Source: Myxococcota bacterium (GTDB lineage Bacteria; Myxococcota_A; UBA9160; UBA4427). Taken from it: a stretch of DNA of 64,000 nt. Positions 15,623 through 24,409 of this stretch are shown piece after piece. Within the stretch, counting starts at the first letter, position 1, and every line of letters begins with the position of its first letter. Position numbers and translations under genes: made by a program. The stretch is from assembly GCA_041389495.1 (NCBI GenBank), contig JAWKRT010000001.1, forward strand, positions 1,426,001 through 1,490,000, in the 5' to 3' direction. The notes below the pieces were generated by a model. The model had not been told where the DNA came from. It ran no database searches and worked only from the letters and a program-made list of their open reading frames with translations.

Positions 15623-16309
15623 TCAGCCCCCGACCCGCGCGTTGGCGCGGATGGCCTCGATCGCGTCGCGGTAGCTCGGCGCGCCGTACACGGCGCTCCC
15701 GGCGACGAAGGCGTTGGCACCCGCGCGCGCGGCGCGACCGACCGTCTCGCTCCCGATGCCGCCGTCCACCTCGATGTCGACGTCGAGCCCGCGCTCGACG
15801 ACCCAGCGGCGGATCGTCGCGACCGTGGGCAGCGCGCTCTCGATGAACTTCTGTCCGCCGAAGCCCGGGTTCACCGTCATCACGAGCACCTGGTCGACGT
15901 GCTCGAGCACGCGTTCGATGGACTGGGCCGGCGTGCCGGGATTGAGCACGACGCACGCCCGCGCGCCGGCCTCGCGGATCTGCGCGAGGTTGCGGTGCAG
16001 GTGCGGACAGGCCTCGACGTGCACGCCGACCGTCGACGCGCCCGCGGCGACGAAGTCCGGCACGTAGCGCTCGGGCTCGACGATCATGAGGTGCACGTCG
16101 AGCGGCAGCGACGTCGCCGCCTTCACCGCCGCGACGATCGCCGGGCCGAGCGAGATGTTGGGGACGAAGCGGCCGTCCATCACGTCGACGTGGATCCAGT
16201 CCGCGCCCGCCTCCTCGACGGCCCGCACCTCCTCGGCGAGCCGTCCGAAGTCGGCGGCGAGGATGGACGGGGCGATCACGGTCTCGCGGGGCGCGGCGGA
16301 AGCGGACAT
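15623..16309 (-). CDS. rpe: Ribulose-phosphate 3-epimerase
   Basis: 228-residue TIM-barrel enzyme interconverting ribulose-5-phosphate and xylulose-5-phosphate. Motifs: IAPSILAADFGRL at the N-terminus, HVDVMDGRFVPNIS (metal His and Asp), DVHLMIVEPERY, MTVNPGFGGQKFI and VDGGI with AGSAVYGA for phosphate binding. Its ATG overlaps the TGA of rsmB (TGATG), so it is the last gene of the priA-def-fmt-rsmB-rpe run. Confidence 0.97.
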   Translation of the reverse strand: MSASAAPRETVIAPSILAADFGRLAEEVRAVEEAGADWIHVDVMDGRFVPNISLGPAIVAAVKAATSLPLDVHLMIVEPERYVPDFVAAGASTVGVHVEACPHLHRNLAQIREAGARACVVLNPGTPAQSIERVLEHVDQVLVMTVNPGFGGQKFIESALPTVATIRRWVVERGLDVDIEVDGGIGSETVGRAARAGANAFVAGSAVYGAPSYRDAIEAIRANARVGG

Positions 16310-17823
16310 CAGCGTGCTCCTTCGGGTTCGCGGTCGTCGGCGCGCGCGAAGCGCGCGGCGTAGAAGCCATCCGTGCCGTGGACGTGCGGCAGGCACTCGA
16401 GCGCGCCGTCGTCGCGCAGCGCGGGCGTGAGGTGCGCGGGCAGCTCGCGCCGCGCGCAGCGGCGCAGCTCCGGATGGCGCTGCGCGAACGCGTCCGCCTG
16501 GCGCTCGTTCTCCTCGGGCAGCAGCGTGCAGGTGCTGTAGACGAGCACGCCGCCCGGGCGCACGACGGCGGCCGCGCGGTCGAGGATGCGGCGCTGCAGG
16601 TCGGCGAGCGCCTCGACGTCGGCGGGCCGGATGCGCCAGCGCGCGTCGGGGTTTCGGCGCAGCGAGCCGAGCCCCGAGCAGGGCGCGTCGACCAGCACGC
16701 GATCGAAGCCCGCGCGCCCCTCCGGCACGAGATCCTCGAGCGACTCCGCGCCGTCGCGCACGAGCGTCTCGACGTGGGCGAGCCCGAGGCGCCGCGCGTC
16801 GCGCGCGACGAGCCGCAGCCGCCCGGCGTGCCGATCGCACGCGACGACGCGGCCCGCGTCGCCGACGCGCTCCGCGATCGCGAGCGCCTTCGTGCCCGGG
16901 GCCGCGCAGACGTCGAGCACGAGCTCGCCCGGCTGCGGGTCGAGCAGCTCGACGACGAGCTGCGACGCCTCGTCCTGCATCGAGAACTCGCCGGCGAGGA
17001 ACGCGGGGTGCCGGCTCGGCGCGGCGCCGCGACCGAGCGCGATGCCGTCGCGCGCGATCGCGCACGGCCGCGCCTCGTCGTAGCGCTCGCGCAGGCGCGC
17101 GAGCAGGGCGTCGCGCGTCGTGCGCGCGCGGTTCGCGCGCACGGTGCGCGGCGCGGGCTCGTTCGAGGCGCGCGCCAGTGCGGCCGCTTCGTCGGGCGGG
17201 AAGCGCTCGAGCCAGCGCTCGGCGATCCACGGCGGAACCGACAGCGCGTGGACGAGGTGACCGTGCGGGTCCTTGTCGAGCGCGGGGACGGGGATGCCGA
17301 CGTGATCGCGCGCGAGCCTGCGAAGCACCGCGTTGACGAGCCCCGACGCGCGACCGGCACCGAGCGCGCGCGCGCAGCGCACCGACTCGTCGACCGCCGC
17401 GCTCGCCGGGATGCGATCCGCGAACAGGAGCTGGTAGGCGCCGGCGCGCAGGATGCTCGCGACCATCGGCTCGAGCTTCTCGAGGTCGCGGTCGAGCACG
17501 TGGCCGAGCACGAAGTCGATCCGGCCTCGCCAGCGAAGCGTTCCGTAGACGATCTCGGTCGCGAGCGCGCGGTCCGCGCCCGAGAGCTCCGTCGACGCGA
17601 GCGCGTGGTGGAGCGCGAGGTCGGCGAATGCGCGCACGCGCTCGACGCGCTCGAGCACGCGCACCGCGATCTGCCGCGCGAGCGTCGGCCCGCCGCGGCG
17701 GTGGTGGCCCGCGGCGACGCGCGGCTCCGGCCGTCCGCGGCGCGGTCGCGCGCGTCCGCCGCGGCGTCCGCCTTCGCGTTCGCCGTCGTCGTCGCTGCCG
17801 CGGCGAGGGGGGCGTTCGGGCAC
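16309..17823 (-). CDS. rsmB: 16S rRNA m5C967 methyltransferase RsmB (Sun/Fmu)
   Basis: 504 residues from GTG 17823. A 45-residue Arg/Gly-rich N-terminal extension precedes the NusB-like domain (ARQIAVRVLERVERVRAFADL to NAVLRRL). The SAM-dependent methyltransferase domain follows, with LDVCAAPGTKALAIAE, DAPCSGLGSLRRNPD and the catalytic Cys in YSTCTLLPEEN. It methylates 16S rRNA. A TAGACT -10 box (17955-17960) overlapping the fmt stop may give it its own promoter. The basic extension is unusual and could contact rRNA. Confidence 0.93.
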   Translation of the reverse strand: MPERPPRRGSDDDGEREGGRRGGRARPRRGRPEPRVAAGHHRRGGPTLARQIAVRVLERVERVRAFADLALHHALASTELSGADRALATEIVYGTLRWRGRIDFVLGHVLDRDLEKLEPMVASILRAGAYQLLFADRIPASAAVDESVRCARALGAGRASGLVNAVLRRLARDHVGIPVPALDKDPHGHLVHALSVPPWIAERWLERFPPDEAAALARASNEPAPRTVRANRARTTRDALLARLRERYDEARPCAIARDGIALGRGAAPSRHPAFLAGEFSMQDEASQLVVELLDPQPGELVLDVCAAPGTKALAIAERVGDAGRVVACDRHAGRLRLVARDARRLGLAHVETLVRDGAESLEDLVPEGRAGFDRVLVDAPCSGLGSLRRNPDARWRIRPADVEALADLQRRILDRAAAVVRPGGVLVYSTCTLLPEENERQADAFAQRHPELRRCARRELPAHLTPALRDDGALECLPHVHGTDGFYAARFARADDREPEGAR

Positions 17824-17954
17824 GGGACGACCTGCGCAGCCGCGCGGCTGCCGTCGATCCGGGCCCCGGTGCCTGGGAGGACCTCTCCCGGCGCGGGGGG
17901 CCGGCGGGCGAACGGGGAAGGGGGGCGGCAGGCTGTGAACCCTGCCGGCGCGCG

Positions 17955-17960
17955 AGTCTA
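17955..17960 (-). promoter_or_regulatory. -10-like TAGACT overlapping fmt stop codon
   Basis: The same hexamer as the tRNA-Asn and priA promoters. Its TAG is also the fmt stop. It would give rsmB a leader of about 125 nt. It could be coincidence. Confidence 0.3.
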
Positions 17961-18956
17961 GCAGCCGTCCCCGGATCGACCGGGATGGGCGGGCGAGCTC
18001 GGCGCGTCGGCGAGGCGCACCCCGTCCGTGAGCGGCCGTCCGCGCAGGAAGGCCGCGACGTCGAGGGCCTTGCCGCCGGCGCGCTGCAGCACGCGCGGCC
18101 GCAGCCAGCCGTCGCCGGTCGCGATCGCGAGAGGCGCGTCGCGCCTCGCGGGGTCGAGGCGCACCGTGCCCGGCGCGCGGTCGACGGGGGCCTCGTCGAC
18201 GTCGGCGGCGAGCACGCGCAGCGGCTCGCCGTCGAGCGCGGTCGTCGCGCCGGGGCGCGGCGCGAAGGCGCGCACGCGGCGCGCGAGCTCGCGCGCGGGA
18301 GCGCGCCAGTCGAGCTCGGCCTCCGCACGCTCGAGCTTCGGCGCGAGCGTCGCGCGCGCGTCGTCCTGCGGCGTGAAGGCGAGTGCGTCGCGCGCGAGCA
18401 GGTCGAGCGCCTCGGCGATCGCGTCGGCGGCGAGCGCGCCGAGGCGCGTCTCGAGCTGCTCGGTGTTCTCGTCGTCGCCGATCGCGAGCTCGCGCACGAG
18501 GGCGACGGGGCCCGCGTCCATCTCGCGCTCGACGCGCATCACCGAGATGCCGGTACGCGTCTCGCCGTCGAGGATCGCGCGCGCGATCGGCGCCGCCCCG
18601 CGCAGCTTCGGGAGCAGGCTCGCGTGCGCGTTCACGAGGAACCCGCACGACGGCAGCTCGCGCACCTTCTTCGGGAGGAACTGCCCGTAGGCGACGACGA
18701 CCCCGACGTCGGGCGCGTGCGCGCGCAGCGCGGCGACCGCCACCTCGTCGCCGATCTTCTCGGGACGCAGCACCGGGAGCCCGCGCGCGAGCGCGGCCTC
18801 GGCGACGGGCGAGGGCGACGTCCGCCGCCCGCGCCCGCGCGCGCGATCGGGCTGCGTCACGACGCAGACGACCTCGTGCGGTCCGTCCGCGAGACGCGCG
18901 AGCGTGGGAACCGCGAGCTCGGGCGTGCCGAAGAACGCGACGCGCAGCGAGCGCAC
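17958..18956 (-). CDS. fmt: Methionyl-tRNA formyltransferase
   Basis: 332 residues. It transfers the formyl group from 10-formyl-THF to initiator Met-tRNA. N-terminal formyltransferase fold: RVAFFGTPELAVPTL, VTQPDRARGRGRR, and the catalytic region NAHASLLPKLRGAAPI with DAGPVALVRE. The C-terminal OB-like domain includes WRAPARELARRVRAF and GDGWLRPRVLQRAGGKALD. GTG 18956 lies 23 nt after the def stop. Immediate partnership with def is the standard formyl-Met cycle arrangement. Confidence 0.96.
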   Translation of the reverse strand: MRSLRVAFFGTPELAVPTLARLADGPHEVVCVVTQPDRARGRGRRTSPSPVAEAALARGLPVLRPEKIGDEVAVAALRAHAPDVGVVVAYGQFLPKKVRELPSCGFLVNAHASLLPKLRGAAPIARAILDGETRTGISVMRVEREMDAGPVALVRELAIGDDENTEQLETRLGALAADAIAEALDLLARDALAFTPQDDARATLAPKLERAEAELDWRAPARELARRVRAFAPRPGATTALDGEPLRVLAADVDEAPVDRAPGTVRLDPARRDAPLAIATGDGWLRPRVLQRAGGKALDVAAFLRGRPLTDGVRLADAPSSPAHPGRSGDGC

Positions 18957-18979
18957 CGCAGGCGCGTCGGCGGAGCGCG

Positions 18980-19528
18980 TCAGAGCGCGCGCCCGCTCGT
19001 CGCGCCCGCCTCCTCTTCCTCGAAGCGGAGCTGCTTCTTGCGGCGCTTGACGTACATCGAGCGCTTGAGGCGGCTGATGCGGTCGATGAAGAGGACGCCG
19101 TCGAGGTGGTCGAGCTCGTGCTGGAAGCAGACGGCGCGCAGGCCCTCGGCGCGCTCCTCGATCGCGTTCCCGTCGAGGTCCGTGCCGGTGAGCGTGATGC
19201 GCTCGGCGCGCTCGACGTCGGCCTGGAAGTCGGGCACCGAGAGACAGCCCTCGGTCCACACGATCTTGCCCTCCGGATGCGAGAGCACGGGGTTCACGAC
19301 GACGAGCGGGCTGCGCTCGACGCCGTCCTCCGTCCACTCGGTGTCGACGACGATCAGGCGCACCGCCTCGCCGACCTGCGGCGCGGCGAGCCCGATGCCC
19401 GGCTCGTCGTACATCACCTCGCACATGTCGCGCGCGAGCTCGCGCAGCGCGTCGGTGACGTCGCCGACGGGCTCCGACACGCGCTTGAGGCGCGGATCGG
19501 GGAACTTCAGGACTGCGCGCAACGCCAT
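18980..19528 (-). CDS. def: Peptide deformylase
   Basis: 182-residue metalloenzyme removing N-formyl groups from nascent proteins. All three motifs are present: GIGLAAPQVG (motif I), EGCLSVP (motif II, metal Cys) and QHELDHLDG (motif III, HExxH metal site). A basic, then acidic C-terminal extension (VKRRKKQLRFEEEE) follows, common in Gram-negative enzymes. Lies between priA and fmt on the same strand. Confidence 0.98.
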   Translation of the reverse strand: MALRAVLKFPDPRLKRVSEPVGDVTDALRELARDMCEVMYDEPGIGLAAPQVGEAVRLIVVDTEWTEDGVERSPLVVVNPVLSHPEGKIVWTEGCLSVPDFQADVERAERITLTGTDLDGNAIEERAEGLRAVCFQHELDHLDGVLFIDRISRLKRSMYVKRRKKQLRFEEEEAGATSGRAL

Positions 19529-19563
19529 GGCATCCGCCGGGTGGATCGCATCGTCGGGGGGGC

Positions 19564-19583
19564 GCGACGGCGAGTGCCGTCGC
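19564..19583 (-). terminator. 8-bp hairpin between priA and def
   Basis: gcgacggc-gagt-gccgtcgc forms a perfect stem with a 4-nt loop just after the priA stop. It has no T-tract and could be an attenuating or stability hairpin. Confidence 0.4.
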
Positions 19584-19590
19584 CGGGCGT

Positions 19591-22065
19591 CTATAGCATG
19601 TGGACCGGATCGAGGTCGAGGACGGCCGCCGCCGCGCGCGGCAGGCGCGGGATGTCGTCGCGCACGGCGCGCGCGACGTTCGTCGCGGCGTCGCGCGTCG
19701 GCGCCTTGACGAGCAGCTGGAAGCGGAAGCGGCCGCGCAGGCGCGCGAGCGGCGCGGGCGCCGGGCCGAGCACGTCGGCGCCCGGCTCGCGCGCGGCGGC
19801 CTCGCGCGCACGCGCGGCGAGGCGCCCCGCGGCGTCGCGCGCGACGTCCTCCGCCTCGGCCGACACGACGCACTGCGCGAGCGCGCCGAAGGGCGGGTAG
19901 CCGAGCGCGCGGCGGTGCTCGAGCTCTTCGCGGTAGAAGCGCTCGTAGTCGTGCTCGACGACGGGCGCGATCGCGTAGTGGTCGGGCACGAACGTCTGCA
20001 GCACCACGTGGCCGGGCGTCGCGTCGCGGCCGGCGCGGCCCGAGACCTGGGTGAGCAGCTGGAAGGTGCGCTCTGCGGCGCGGAAGTCCGGCAGGTGGAG
20101 CCCGACGTCCGCCGCCACGACGCCGACCAGCCGCACGCCGGGGAAGTCGTGCCCCTTCGCGACGATCTGCGTGCCGACGAGCACGTCGAGCTTGCGCTCG
20201 CGGAGCGCGCGCAGCACCGACTCCGTGTAGCCGCGACGCGCCGCGGTGTCGCGGTCGAGCCGCGCGATGCGCGCATCGGGGAGCCGCGCGCGCAGCTCCT
20301 CCTCGAGGCGCTCCGTGCCCACGCCGAGCAGCGCGGCGTCCGGCGCCCCGCAGCCGCCGCAGACCTCGGGCGGCGCCTTCGCGTAGTCGCAGTAGTGGCA
20401 GCGCAGGTGCGCCTCGCGCGCGTGGTACACGAGGGCGACGTCGCAGTTCTTGCAGCGCTCCGCGTGACCGCACTCGAAGCAGAAGATGCGCGTCGAGAAG
20501 CCCCGGCGGTTGAGGAACAGGATCGCCTGGTGGCCTTCGGCGAGCGTGCTCTCGAGCGCGCGCACGAGCGGGCGCGTCAGCGTGCGGCTGCGACCGCGCG
20601 GCGTGCGGTCGCGCTCGGCCTGCAGGTCGACGACCTCGACGCGCGGCAGCGGCCGCCCCGCGATCCGGTGGGAGAGCACGAGCCGCACCGTCTCGCCGCG
20701 CTCGGCCGCGTGGCGCGTCTCGAGCGCCGGGGTCGCGCTGCCGAGCACGAGCGGGCACCCGGCGCGTTGCGCGCGCAGGCGCGCGAGGTCGCGCGCGTGG
20801 TAGCGGAAGCCCTCCTCGTTCTTGTAGGCGGGGTCGTGCTCCTCGTCGACGACGACGACGCCGAGGTCGTCGAGCGGTGCGAAGAGCGCGCTGCGCGCGC
20901 CGACGGCGATCGGCAGCTCGCGACGCGCGATGCGCCACCACTGGTCGAGGCGCTCGGGCGGGCGCAGGCCGCTGTGGAGCACCGCGACGCGTTGCCCGAA
21001 GCGCGCGCGCAGGCGCGCCACGATCTGATGGGTGAGCGTGATCTCGGGGACGAGCACGAGCGCCTGACGACCCTGCGCGAGCGCGTGCGCGACGGCGTGC
21101 AGGTAGACCTCGGTCTTGCCGCTGCCCGTGACGCCGTGCAGCAGGTAGTGCCCCGCGCGCCGTCGTTCGACGTCGCGCAGGATCGGCTCGAGCGCCGCGC
21201 GCTGCTCGGCGGTCAGCGCGGGCGGTGTCGCGGCCGCGTCGAACGCGTCGTCGGCGCCGCCGGGCGCGCCGACCTCGACGGCGCGCTCCTCGATCCGCAC
21301 GAAGCCGCGCGTCGCGAGCGCGCGGAGCGCGGCCGGCGCGTCGAGGAGCGACGCGGCGACGGGTCCCTCGGCCGCGATGCGGCGAAGCAGCTCGGCCTGC
21401 CGCGGCGCGCGCGCGAGCTCGCTCGCGCACGTCCCTTCGACGTCGCCGCACACCGACACGGCGACGCGCTCGGTGGGGAGCCGCGCGCTCGGCCGCAGCT
21501 CGCCCGCGCGCGCGATCGCGAGCCCGTCGCGTTCGAGCGCGCGCAGCGCGTCTCCGCCGCGCGGGAAGCGGCGCGCGAGTGCGGCCGGCGAGAGCGGGGC
21601 CTTCGCGAGCGCGGCGAGCGCGTCGCGCAGCGCTCCGCGCGCCGCGCCGCTCGCGAGCGCGTCGCGCCCGCGCTGCGTGATCGCGAGCTGGCGCGTCATG
21701 CGCGGCGCTGCGCCCGGCGGGAGGGCGGGCGCGATCGCGAGCCCGAGCGGGCAGAGCGCGCGCGCCGCGCCCTCGCGCAGCGCGTCGAGCAGCGCCTCGC
21801 CGACTACCGGCTCGTCGTCGAGCGCGCGCTCGATGCGCGCGAGCGCGCCCGCGTGCGCGTCGTCCCCGGCGATCCCGACGACGACGCCGGTCAGGCGGCG
21901 CCCGCGAAAGGGCACCACCACGCGGCAGCGCACCCAGCGCTCGAGCGGCCGCGCGTCGTCGGCGGGCGGCAGGTAGTCGAAGGCGCCGTCGGTCGGGGAG
22001 ATCGGAACCGGAAGGGCGACGCGCAGCGCTCGCCCGCGCGCGCCCGCGAAGAGCGGGTCGGGCAT
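19591..22065 (-). CDS. priA: Primosomal protein N' (replication restart helicase PriA)
   Basis: 824 residues. The N-terminal DNA-binding domain starts RVALPVPISPTDGAFDYLPP. Walker A is GVTGSGKTEVY, Walker B DEEHDPAYKNEE, motif III VLGSATPALE. A cysteine-rich zinc module (CFECGHAERCKNC, CHYCDYAKAPPEVCGGCG) follows, then helicase motifs V/VI (GTQIVAKGHDFPGVRLVGVV, TQVSGRAGRD). It restarts stalled forks. The insert between residues about 130 and 290 is Ala/Arg-rich and divergent. A TAGACT -10 box 6 nt before the ATG suggests a leaderless mRNA. Confidence 0.96.
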   Translation of the reverse strand: MPDPLFAGARGRALRVALPVPISPTDGAFDYLPPADDARPLERWVRCRVVVPFRGRRLTGVVVGIAGDDAHAGALARIERALDDEPVVGEALLDALREGAARALCPLGLAIAPALPPGAAPRMTRQLAITQRGRDALASGAARGALRDALAALAKAPLSPAALARRFPRGGDALRALERDGLAIARAGELRPSARLPTERVAVSVCGDVEGTCASELARAPRQAELLRRIAAEGPVAASLLDAPAALRALATRGFVRIEERAVEVGAPGGADDAFDAAATPPALTAEQRAALEPILRDVERRRAGHYLLHGVTGSGKTEVYLHAVAHALAQGRQALVLVPEITLTHQIVARLRARFGQRVAVLHSGLRPPERLDQWWRIARRELPIAVGARSALFAPLDDLGVVVVDEEHDPAYKNEEGFRYHARDLARLRAQRAGCPLVLGSATPALETRHAAERGETVRLVLSHRIAGRPLPRVEVVDLQAERDRTPRGRSRTLTRPLVRALESTLAEGHQAILFLNRRGFSTRIFCFECGHAERCKNCDVALVYHAREAHLRCHYCDYAKAPPEVCGGCGAPDAALLGVGTERLEEELRARLPDARIARLDRDTAARRGYTESVLRALRERKLDVLVGTQIVAKGHDFPGVRLVGVVAADVGLHLPDFRAAERTFQLLTQVSGRAGRDATPGHVVLQTFVPDHYAIAPVVEHDYERFYREELEHRRALGYPPFGALAQCVVSAEAEDVARDAAGRLAARAREAAAREPGADVLGPAPAPLARLRGRFRFQLLVKAPTRDAATNVARAVRDDIPRLPRAAAAVLDLDPVHML

Positions 22066-22071
22066 GCGGCG

Positions 22072-22077
22072 AGTCTA
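22072..22077 (-). promoter_or_regulatory. -10 box TAGACT of priA, leaderless geometry
   Basis: Exactly 6 nt separate this hexamer from the priA ATG (22065), the normal -10 to +1 distance, so +1 would be the A of ATG. Confidence 0.5.
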
Positions 22078-22123
22078 GCGGTGCTACTCGTCGGGCCGGA
22101 ACGACCGGGGCGGGGGCGGACGA

Positions 22124-22870
22124 GTGGGTGCGCGCGAGGGCGTGGAGCAGCGGGTCGACGGGCGGGCGCGGCGCGCCGAGCGCCCGCGCGTCGAGGTGCA
22201 CGAGAGCCGCTACGGGCGCGAGCTCGTCGTCGACGGGACGTTCGCGTCGCTCTACCGGCCGGGGCGCGCGACGACCGGCTCGGTGTGGGATGCGATCGCG
22301 GCGCCCGTGCTCGCGCTTCCGCCGGAGCGCCGACGCCGCTTCCTCTTCCTCGGGCTCGCCGCGGGGAGCGCGGCGCGGGTCGTGCGCGCGATCGCGCCGC
22401 GCGCCGAGCTGGTCGGCGTCGAGATCGACCGCGAGGTGCTGCGCGTCGCGCGCGCCCACTTCGACCTCGACGCGCTGCGCGTCGAGGTGCTGCGCGACGA
22501 CGCGCTGGCGGTGCTCGAACGCGAACGGCGGCGCTTCGATGCCATTCTCGACGACGTGTTCGTCGGGCGCGGCGACGCCGTGCACAAGCCGGCGTGGATC
22601 CCGCATCCCGCCCACGACCTCGCGCGCGCGCGTCTCGCGTCGGGCGGCGTGCTCGTCGCGAACACGCTCGACGAGGCGTCGCGCGTCGCCGCGAGCCTCG
22701 GCGCGTCCTTCCCGCGCGTCGTGTCGATCGAGATCGAAGGGTTCGACAACCGCGTGCTCGTCGGCGGCCCGCGGCCGCTCTCGGCGCGCGTCCTGCGCGC
22801 GGCGATCGCCCGCAGCGATGTCCTGCGCGAGACGCTTCGCGAGCTGCGGCTGCGCACGCTCGCGCGGTAG
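22124..22870 (+). CDS. Spermidine synthase-like Rossmann protein
   Basis: 248 residues from GTG. It has the fold of polyamine synthases/class I methyltransferases: RFLFLGLAAGSAARVVRAIAP is the nucleotide loop, LVGVEIDREVLRVAR the acidic ribose-binding strand, and FDAILDDVFVG the position of the aminopropyltransferase catalytic Asp. The N-terminal beta segment VHESRYGRELVVDGTFASLY matches the spermidine synthase entry domain. It is shorter than true SpeE, so polyamine synthesis is uncertain. Convergent with the hydrolase at 22904. Confidence 0.65.
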   Translation: MGAREGVEQRVDGRARRAERPRVEVHESRYGRELVVDGTFASLYRPGRATTGSVWDAIAAPVLALPPERRRRFLFLGLAAGSAARVVRAIAPRAELVGVEIDREVLRVARAHFDLDALRVEVLRDDALAVLERERRRFDAILDDVFVGRGDAVHKPAWIPHPAHDLARARLASGGVLVANTLDEASRVAASLGASFPRVVSIEIEGFDNRVLVGGPRPLSARVLRAAIARSDVLRETLRELRLRTLAR

Positions 22871-22884
22871 GCGTCGGAGTCGTC

Positions 22885-22900
22885 GGCGGCTTCGGCCGCC
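22885..22900. terminator. UUCG-tetraloop hairpin between convergent genes
   Basis: GGCGGC-ttcg-GCCGCC, a 6-bp stem closed by a stable cUUCGg loop, in the 33-bp gap between two convergent stops. A likely transcript 3'-end stabiliser or terminator core. Confidence 0.55.
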
Positions 22901-22903
22901 CGC

Positions 22904-23710
22904 TCAGTGCTCGTCGAGGAAGTCCGCGACCAGCTGGTTGAAGCGCTCGGCCGCCTCGACCATGACGAGGTGCGCCGCGAAGCGGATCGTGACGAGCCGC
23001 GCGTCCGGCACCTCGTCGGCGATCTCGCGCAGAAGGCGGGGCGGCGTCAGCTGATCGTTGCGACCGCTGACGACGAGCGTCGGGTGCTGGATGCGACGCA
23101 GGCGGTCGTAGGTGTCGTGCTCCATGCACGCCATGCACTGCCGTGCGAACAGGTCGGCGGTCATCGGCAGGTCGCCCTTCGACAGGTACTCGACCATTCC
23201 CTGGATCAGGTCCGTCTGCGCGAGCGTCTCGTCCTGCAGCGACCACAGCATCCGCTCGCGCACCATCGCGTCCATCGCGAAGCCGCGCGCGGCGAGCGAG
23301 GCCCAGTGGTCGAGCAGCATGCGCCGCTTCGCGTCCGCGCGCGCGTAGGTGCCGGTGAGCACGAGACGCCGCAGCCGCGCGGGGTGCTGGAGCGCGAGCT
23401 CCTGGGCGGCCATCCCGCCCATGAACGCGCCGAGCACGTCCGCGGTCGGGATCTGCAGGGCGTCGAGCAGGCCGACCATGTCGTCGGCGAGGTCGGCCGT
23501 GGTGAAGGGCTTGCCGTCGTCGTCGCTCGCGCCGACGCCGCGGTGGTTGAAGAGGACGACGCGTCCGCGCTTCGAGAGCTCGGGAACCTGGAGCGGGAGC
23601 CAGCCCTTGTAGGAGCCGCCGGTGCCGGTCGCGAGCAGGAGCGGGACGGCGGGCCCGCTGCCGTGGACCTCGTACTCGATCCGTCGCGAGCGGTAGTGGA
23701 CGATCGGCAT
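22904..23710 (-). CDS. Alpha/beta hydrolase-fold protein lacking the nucleophile Ser
   Basis: 268 residues. The canonical fold is clear: VPLLLATGTGGSYKGW (oxyanion region), VVLFNHRGVGASD, nucleophile elbow VLGAFMGGMAAQELAL, acid loop VVSGRNDQLTPP and the C-terminal histidine in FAAHLVMVE. In the elbow G-x-S-x-G the serine is replaced by Phe96 (codon TTC, one base from TCC), while Asp and His remain. It is therefore either a non-hydrolytic relative or a point mutant. A TACGAT -10 box lies 6 nt before the ATG. Confidence 0.85.
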   Translation of the reverse strand: MPIVHYRSRRIEYEVHGSGPAVPLLLATGTGGSYKGWLPLQVPELSKRGRVVLFNHRGVGASDDDGKPFTTADLADDMVGLLDALQIPTADVLGAFMGGMAAQELALQHPARLRRLVLTGTYARADAKRRMLLDHWASLAARGFAMDAMVRERMLWSLQDETLAQTDLIQGMVEYLSKGDLPMTADLFARQCMACMEHDTYDRLRRIQHPTLVVSGRNDQLTPPRLLREIADEVPDARLVTIRFAAHLVMVEAAERFNQLVADFLDEH

Positions 23711-23716
23711 GCGACC

Positions 23717-23722
23717 ATCGTA
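23717..23722 (-). promoter_or_regulatory. -10 box TACGAT, leaderless geometry
   Basis: TACGAT ends exactly 6 nt before the hydrolase ATG (23710). The tandem hairpin repeats lie directly upstream, where a -35 would be. Confidence 0.45.
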
Positions 23723-23726
23723 CCGC

Positions 23727-23790
23727 GGACCGCGCGCTGCGCGGGGGCGGACCGCGCGCTGCGCGGGGGCGGACCGCGCGCTGCGCGGGG
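23727..23790. repeat. Three tandem copies of a 22-bp hairpin-forming repeat
   Basis: Copies at 23727-23748, 23749-23770 and 23771-23790 (last two bases diverge) of a unit beginning ggaccgcgcgctgcgcgg. Each contains ccgcgc-gct-gcgcgg, a 6-bp stem with a 3-nt loop. The array lies between the mglA stop and the hydrolase start. Confidence 0.9.
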
Positions 23791-23806
23791 AGCCGGGGGC
23801 GGCGCG

Positions 23807-24397
23807 CTAGCCGCCGAGCTTCTTCAGGTCGGTCAGCACGCCCTTGGCGACGGCCTTGAGCGTCTCGAAGACGCCCTTGCCGACGGTCGCGCAGGCCTCG
23901 AACTCCGGGACGCCGTTCGGGTTGAGCACCCGTCGCATCTCCTCGAGCGGCGCCGCGTTCGGGAGGTCGCGCTTGTTGTACTGGATCACGTACGGGAGCT
24001 TCGCGAGGTCGTAGCCCTGCTCGCGCAGGTTCACGCCGAGGTTCTCGAGACTCTCGACGTTCGCCTCCATGCGCTCGATCTGGCTGTCGGCCACGAACAC
24101 GACGCCGTCCACGCCCTTCAGGATGAGCTTGCGACTCGCGTCGTAGAAGACCTGGCCGGGCACCGTGTACAGATGGAAGCGCGTCTTGAAGCCGCGGATC
24201 TCGCCGAGCGCGAGCGGCAGGAAGTCGAAGAAGAGCGTGCGCTCCGTCTCCGTCGCGAGGGAGATCATCTTCCCCTTCACGTCGGGATTCGTCTTGCTGT
24301 AGATGTACTGCAGGTTCGTCGTCTTCCCGCACAGGCCCGGGCCGTAGTAGACGATCTTGCAGTTGATCTCGCGCGACGAGTAGTTGATGAACGACAT
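23807..24397 (-). CDS. mglA: MglA-type small Ras-like GTPase
   Basis: 196 residues, closely resembling the Myxococcus polarity GTPase. P-loop GPGLCGKTT at residues 19-27, switch region TERTLFFDFLPLALGEIRGF, YTVPGQVFYDASRKLILKGVDG (G3 with the atypical TVPGQ), QYNKRDLPNA (G4) and a TVGKGVFETLKAV C-terminal helix. It controls cell polarity and motility or pilus switching; PilY1 in the same window fits type IV pili use. It lies 12 nt after mglB, its GAP/GEF-like partner. Confidence 0.97.
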   Translation of the reverse strand: MSFINYSSREINCKIVYYGPGLCGKTTNLQYIYSKTNPDVKGKMISLATETERTLFFDFLPLALGEIRGFKTRFHLYTVPGQVFYDASRKLILKGVDGVVFVADSQIERMEANVESLENLGVNLREQGYDLAKLPYVIQYNKRDLPNAAPLEEMRRVLNPNGVPEFEACATVGKGVFETLKAVAKGVLTDLKKLGG

Positions 24398-24409
24398 GGG
24401 TGCGGCCGC

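Noticed and set aside
23727..23790. The 22-bp tandem repeat as a CRISPR array
   Set aside because: The copies are directly adjacent with no spacers, and no cas genes are present.
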